A program made the position numbers and the translations under genes. The notes under the pieces are model-generated. The model was not told the origin of the DNA, searched no databases, and was given only the letters and a program-made list of their open reading frames with translations. A stretch of DNA of 37,745 bases from Syntrophomonadaceae bacterium (GTDB lineage: Bacteria; Bacillota; Syntrophomonadia; Syntrophomonadales; Syntrophomonadaceae), in NCBI GenBank assembly GCA_012522955.1, contig JAAYJK010000074.1, positions 1 through 37,745 on the forward strand, written 5' to 3'. The stretch's first letter is position 1. Every line of letters starts with the position of its first letter. Of this stretch, positions 34,829 to 37,745 are shown piece after piece.

Positions 34829-37745
34829 TTAAACACCGGTAAAAAGGGAAGAGATATCCCTTATCCTATCCATGGTTATATTCATTGCAATCTTCAGAAT
34901 TACCGTCATACTTGCTCGGTTTGCAGTATTATTAGGGGCAAACAGGTTATTCCCTACCCCATTTAAGATACCAGCTTCATACAATGCTTGTACTGCGGGT
35001 TGGGCATATATTGCTACTTGGTTTTCATCATCAAATCCTTTATAATTCCGAACTTTAGATAAATTAGCTCCGCTGTTTTGTAAGGCGTTAAACAGCATTG
35101 TTACCATATCCTGTCTGGTGATGAACTGACCGGTACCGAATTTCCCATCACCGATACCGCTGATGATGCCTGCTTCGTATAATGCATTAACGTAGGGTTC
35201 ATACCAGCTACCTTGGGCAACGTCAATAAATCCGGCGTTTTTACCTGACCAGGTAAATCCGTAGGCCAGTGCTAAAAACTTGGCAAATTCTTCTCTGCTC
35301 ATTGGTTTTAGCGGTGCAAATCTGTTATCCCCGATGCCCTCAGCAATATTTCTGGCCGCAATGTATGTGACTGCATCTGCGTACCATGCAGCCGGGACCA
35401 CATCTTCAAACTGCACTAGATTATGAGCGATGCCAAACCTGGTAAAATCTGATGTGTAGAAGGTTACCATACCGTCTTTGTATTTGCCTGTGGGATTAAT
35501 TATCAATTCTCCCGTCCCGGTAACAGCGTACACCACAATGGCATTAGGATTTTCATCATCTTGCAGCGTATAAGGTATGCTTACCTGAGCGCGGGCGTTT
35601 TCCAGGCCTGTTACTGGTGTGTCACCATGCTTAAGCGAAATGTCATAGATCTGCGCCATATCAGTTGCCCCAAGATGTATAACAGAAAAGCTGAATGTTT
35701 CGCTCTGCGCCCCTTTTGAAATTCCCTCCAACACATTTTGGCCAATCACCAGCGTTCCACCATTACCTGTTATAGTGACCGGAGTGTTACTGCCGGAGCC
35801 TGGTACGTTATCCTCCGTCGGAACACCTGGTTTATTCCCACCGGAGGATCCGGCTTGCACGGTTACGCTTAAGGCAGCGCTCTTGCAGTCCTCCAAAGCC
35901 AAGTTATCCAAAATGCTGCCTGTAACCATATATCCGTCTTCTGTTTGCGTGCTTACGTCAACCTTTGGAACAGCGTAAGCTGTAATGACGGCGCTGCCGC
36001 TTGTCAGTGCAGTGATTACCCCCGCTTCGTTTACCTTCGCCACGGCTGGATTTGAAGATACATAAAGAAAGCTGTTCTTTTCCGCTGCCGCCGCCGGGTG
36101 TACCTCAGCCTGAATTGCTCTTCTCTCACCCCTGGTCAGGGTCATATTGGATGCTTCCATGGCAACTTCGTTTACTTGGTCCAACAACTCACGATGGAAG
36201 GCAGATATATTTTTCTCTACCCTGGCGGTTTGTGAAGCCAGCAGTTTACCTTCTTTTTCAACCCGCACCTCAATATCCGCGTAACCTTTAATCAAATCCT
36301 GCTGCGGAATCTCAAAGTTTTCATCAATAACGAACATTTCCAGCGCTGCTGTTTCATTATCCAGGGGTACCCGTTTCAATTCATGAGGCTGTTTTTCCAG
36401 ATCTATCCGGTTAATCACCAACTCCGCGTTCTCCAGCGGCTGGTTGCCGGTGTGATGCACCTCCAAGTAAGCCCGGTAACAATTTTGGGCTATATAATCC
36501 AGATCAAACAAGCTGTATTCCAGCTTGATGCCGTAGGGGAAAGCCTTTTCCACCTGGGCCAGAACAGTTTCGTTATCACCGCTTCTAAGCCTGGCCACAA
36601 TCACCATATCCTGCAGGTTCTCCGGCGCTTTCCAGGGGTTGCAGAATACCACTTCTTGCCCGCCATAAACAGGATCACTGTTATGCCTGGCGCCGATCAA
36701 GGTTTCAGTATCCCCCTGCACCGCATAAAAATCAACAACAGGATTTAGCACCGGCATCAGCCCGTGATTACCGGCTGTGGCCAGAATGTTTACAGCCTCT
36801 TTAGGCAGGGGATAGTCAGTAGTAAAGGTGATGGCATCCTCATTCATTGCAGCCACGGGAATAGGCGTCATTCTTAATGCCACCAACTCGGTTGTGTCGC
36901 GATTTTCTACCCGGTGCGCGGCTTGAGAATCGTCAACCAGAACCTTTTCATTCTTTTTGGCGGCTACGATAAGACGGCCGTCGGCCATCACGCTCACACT
37001 AGGGTCGGTATAACTTCCCGGCCCGTCGGTAATCTGCACCTTGCCACTCCACCTACCGTAATCACGATTGGTTTCATGCCCAATATTTTCATAAAACATA
37101 GCGGCATAAATCTGGTTTTCCTGATATATATTCTCAGGCTGCAAAGCCGCATGGGAACCAGGTTCCACGCCCTCTGCCAGCCGGGTGGCCGGCTCGGTCC
37201 AGACCAGATAAAGTTTGCCGTCATCCCCAACCGCAACCTGGTAATCATTAACCGGCAGGTGCTCCTCACTGTATGAAAGAGCAGTGCGCGGCGCGATCAG
37301 CAAGTAGTCATCGGGATCATAACTGCCCGATTCAATTTCTTCTGTGGCCGGATCATCCTCCATAACCACCGGCAGCCGGTCCGGGCTGTTCAAATCCTCC
37401 AGCAGGTCATCCACATCATAGTAATGAATTCCCGTGTCTGCGTGAAAAAACAAATACATATCACCATGATATAACACCAGCTGCGGCCTACCGTCAGCTT
37501 TTACGGTTGCTTCTTCTTTCATATCAGATATTTTTACAGGTCGGGTAAAAGTCTTGTCGGCAAAGCTGTAGGTTTGCAGGTAGATATCCCTGTCCCGAAT
37601 GGTTTCCAAATCTCCATCGGTATCCACGGTATAAGCGATGTAAGCCGTGCGGTCTTTCATTTTAGCTGTCAAATCAAAGACCAGTGGATCAGAAAGCACG
37701 CCGCCCGGTAAACTCTCATCCATTATTTCGGTGTTCAGGAAGCGC
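34829..37745 (-). CDS. SLH-domain surface protein, 5' end outside the window
   Basis: At least 972 residues; the frame is open to the right window edge, so the signal peptide and start are missing. The visible N-terminal part (about 1-400) has repeated strands like KLYLVWTEPATRLAEG and GRLIVAAKKNEKV typical of beta-propeller proteins. A Big_2 Ig-like domain follows at about 530-600 (MTLTRGERRAIQAEV...GVITALTSGSAVITAYA), then a DUF4073-like/all-beta region, and three SLH repeats at about 775-965 (VPAAWYADAVTYIAARNIAEG; QGSWYEPYVNALYEAGIISG; QPAVQALYEAGILNG), anchoring it to the cell-wall polymer. It is unrelated in its body to the giant SLH protein at 18833-25723. Ends at the strong hairpin 34775-34819. 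Confidence 0.9.
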   Translation of the reverse strand, partial: RFLNTEIMDESLPGGVLSDPLVFDLTAKMKDRTAYIAYTVDTDGDLETIRDRDIYLQTYSFADKTFTRPVKISDMKEEATVKADGRPQLVLYHGDMYLFFHADTGIHYYDVDDLLEDLNSPDRLPVVMEDDPATEEIESGSYDPDDYLLIAPRTALSYSEEHLPVNDYQVAVGDDGKLYLVWTEPATRLAEGVEPGSHAALQPENIYQENQIYAAMFYENIGHETNRDYGRWSGKVQITDGPGSYTDPSVSVMADGRLIVAAKKNEKVLVDDSQAAHRVENRDTTELVALRMTPIPVAAMNEDAITFTTDYPLPKEAVNILATAGNHGLMPVLNPVVDFYAVQGDTETLIGARHNSDPVYGGQEVVFCNPWKAPENLQDMVIVARLRSGDNETVLAQVEKAFPYGIKLEYSLFDLDYIAQNCYRAYLEVHHTGNQPLENAELVINRIDLEKQPHELKRVPLDNETAALEMFVIDENFEIPQQDLIKGYADIEVRVEKEGKLLASQTARVEKNISAFHRELLDQVNEVAMEASNMTLTRGERRAIQAEVHPAAAAEKNSFLYVSSNPAVAKVNEAGVITALTSGSAVITAYAVPKVDVSTQTEDGYMVTGSILDNLALEDCKSAALSVTVQAGSSGGNKPGVPTEDNVPGSGSNTPVTITGNGGTLVIGQNVLEGISKGAQSETFSFSVIHLGATDMAQIYDISLKHGDTPVTGLENARAQVSIPYTLQDDENPNAIVVYAVTGTGELIINPTGKYKDGMVTFYTSDFTRFGIAHNLVQFEDVVPAAWYADAVTYIAARNIAEGIGDNRFAPLKPMSREEFAKFLALAYGFTWSGKNAGFIDVAQGSWYEPYVNALYEAGIISGIGDGKFGTGQFITRQDMVTMLFNALQNSGANLSKVRNYKGFDDENQVAIYAQPAVQALYEAGILNGVGNNLFAPNNTANRASMTVILKIAMNITMDRIRDISSLFTGV

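Overview
The window looks like a chromosomal segment of a low-to-mid GC, spore-forming, anaerobic Clostridia-type Firmicute, most plausibly a relative of Syntrophomonas. Evidence: a CotF-type spore coat protein, strong GGAGG ribosome binding sites with ATG/GTG/TTG starts, two S-layer-homology (SLH) surface proteins, and a membrane HdrD/FadF-like iron-sulfur oxidoreductase of the kind syntrophic fatty-acid oxidisers use to pass electrons from ETF to menaquinone. The genus is an inference. Nearly all genes are on the minus strand; only a small HTH/membrane-protein pair (25975-26654) is on the plus strand.

Layout. 1-5010: a truncated ExoD-like gene, a decayed ORF, a PAS-GGDEF-HD-GYP c-di-GMP enzyme, a GH130 glycoside phosphorylase/hydrolase and a YgbA-family protein with a perfect 16-bp palindrome upstream. 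5495-8252: an SsuABC/TauABC-type ABC importer operon (binding lipoprotein, permease, ATPase) with a hairpin between the binding protein and permease genes. 8594-11321: CotF-like coat protein and the HdrD/FadF-like oxidoreductase. 11611-16914: a response regulator, an apparently intramembrane-sensing histidine kinase, and an ABC ATPase plus a large FtsX/MacB-type permease, interrupted by a repeat-rich spacer. 17066-18577: a CarD-family protein and a zinc-ribbon protein. 18833-25723: a giant 2296-residue secreted SLH protein. 25975-26654: HTH regulator and DUF6773-like membrane protein.

26732-32279 is the most interesting part. A RuBisCO-like protein (form IV) that keeps the K-D-D-E metal-site motif but lacks several RuBisCO catalytic residues, and also lacks the lysine base of the methionine-salvage enolase MtnW, is followed by a small FMN-binding-type protein and preceded by a SorC/DeoR-type sugar-phosphate regulator and a PHP-family phosphatase. 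A perfect 22-bp palindrome overlaps a good promoter just upstream of the RuBisCO-like gene, so a self-contained regulated catabolic unit for an unknown (sugar-)phosphate is plausible. Next to it lies an IMP dehydrogenase that strikingly resembles the Tritrichomonas foetus enzyme.

32546-37745: a CDF zinc transporter with a His-rich N-terminus, a frameshifted GNAT acetyltransferase pseudogene, a small cupin, a fragment of a GGDEF domain, and a second SLH protein that runs off the window. No tRNA, rRNA, CRISPR array, transposase or phage gene was seen. All family assignments were made by eye from motifs, without database searches.
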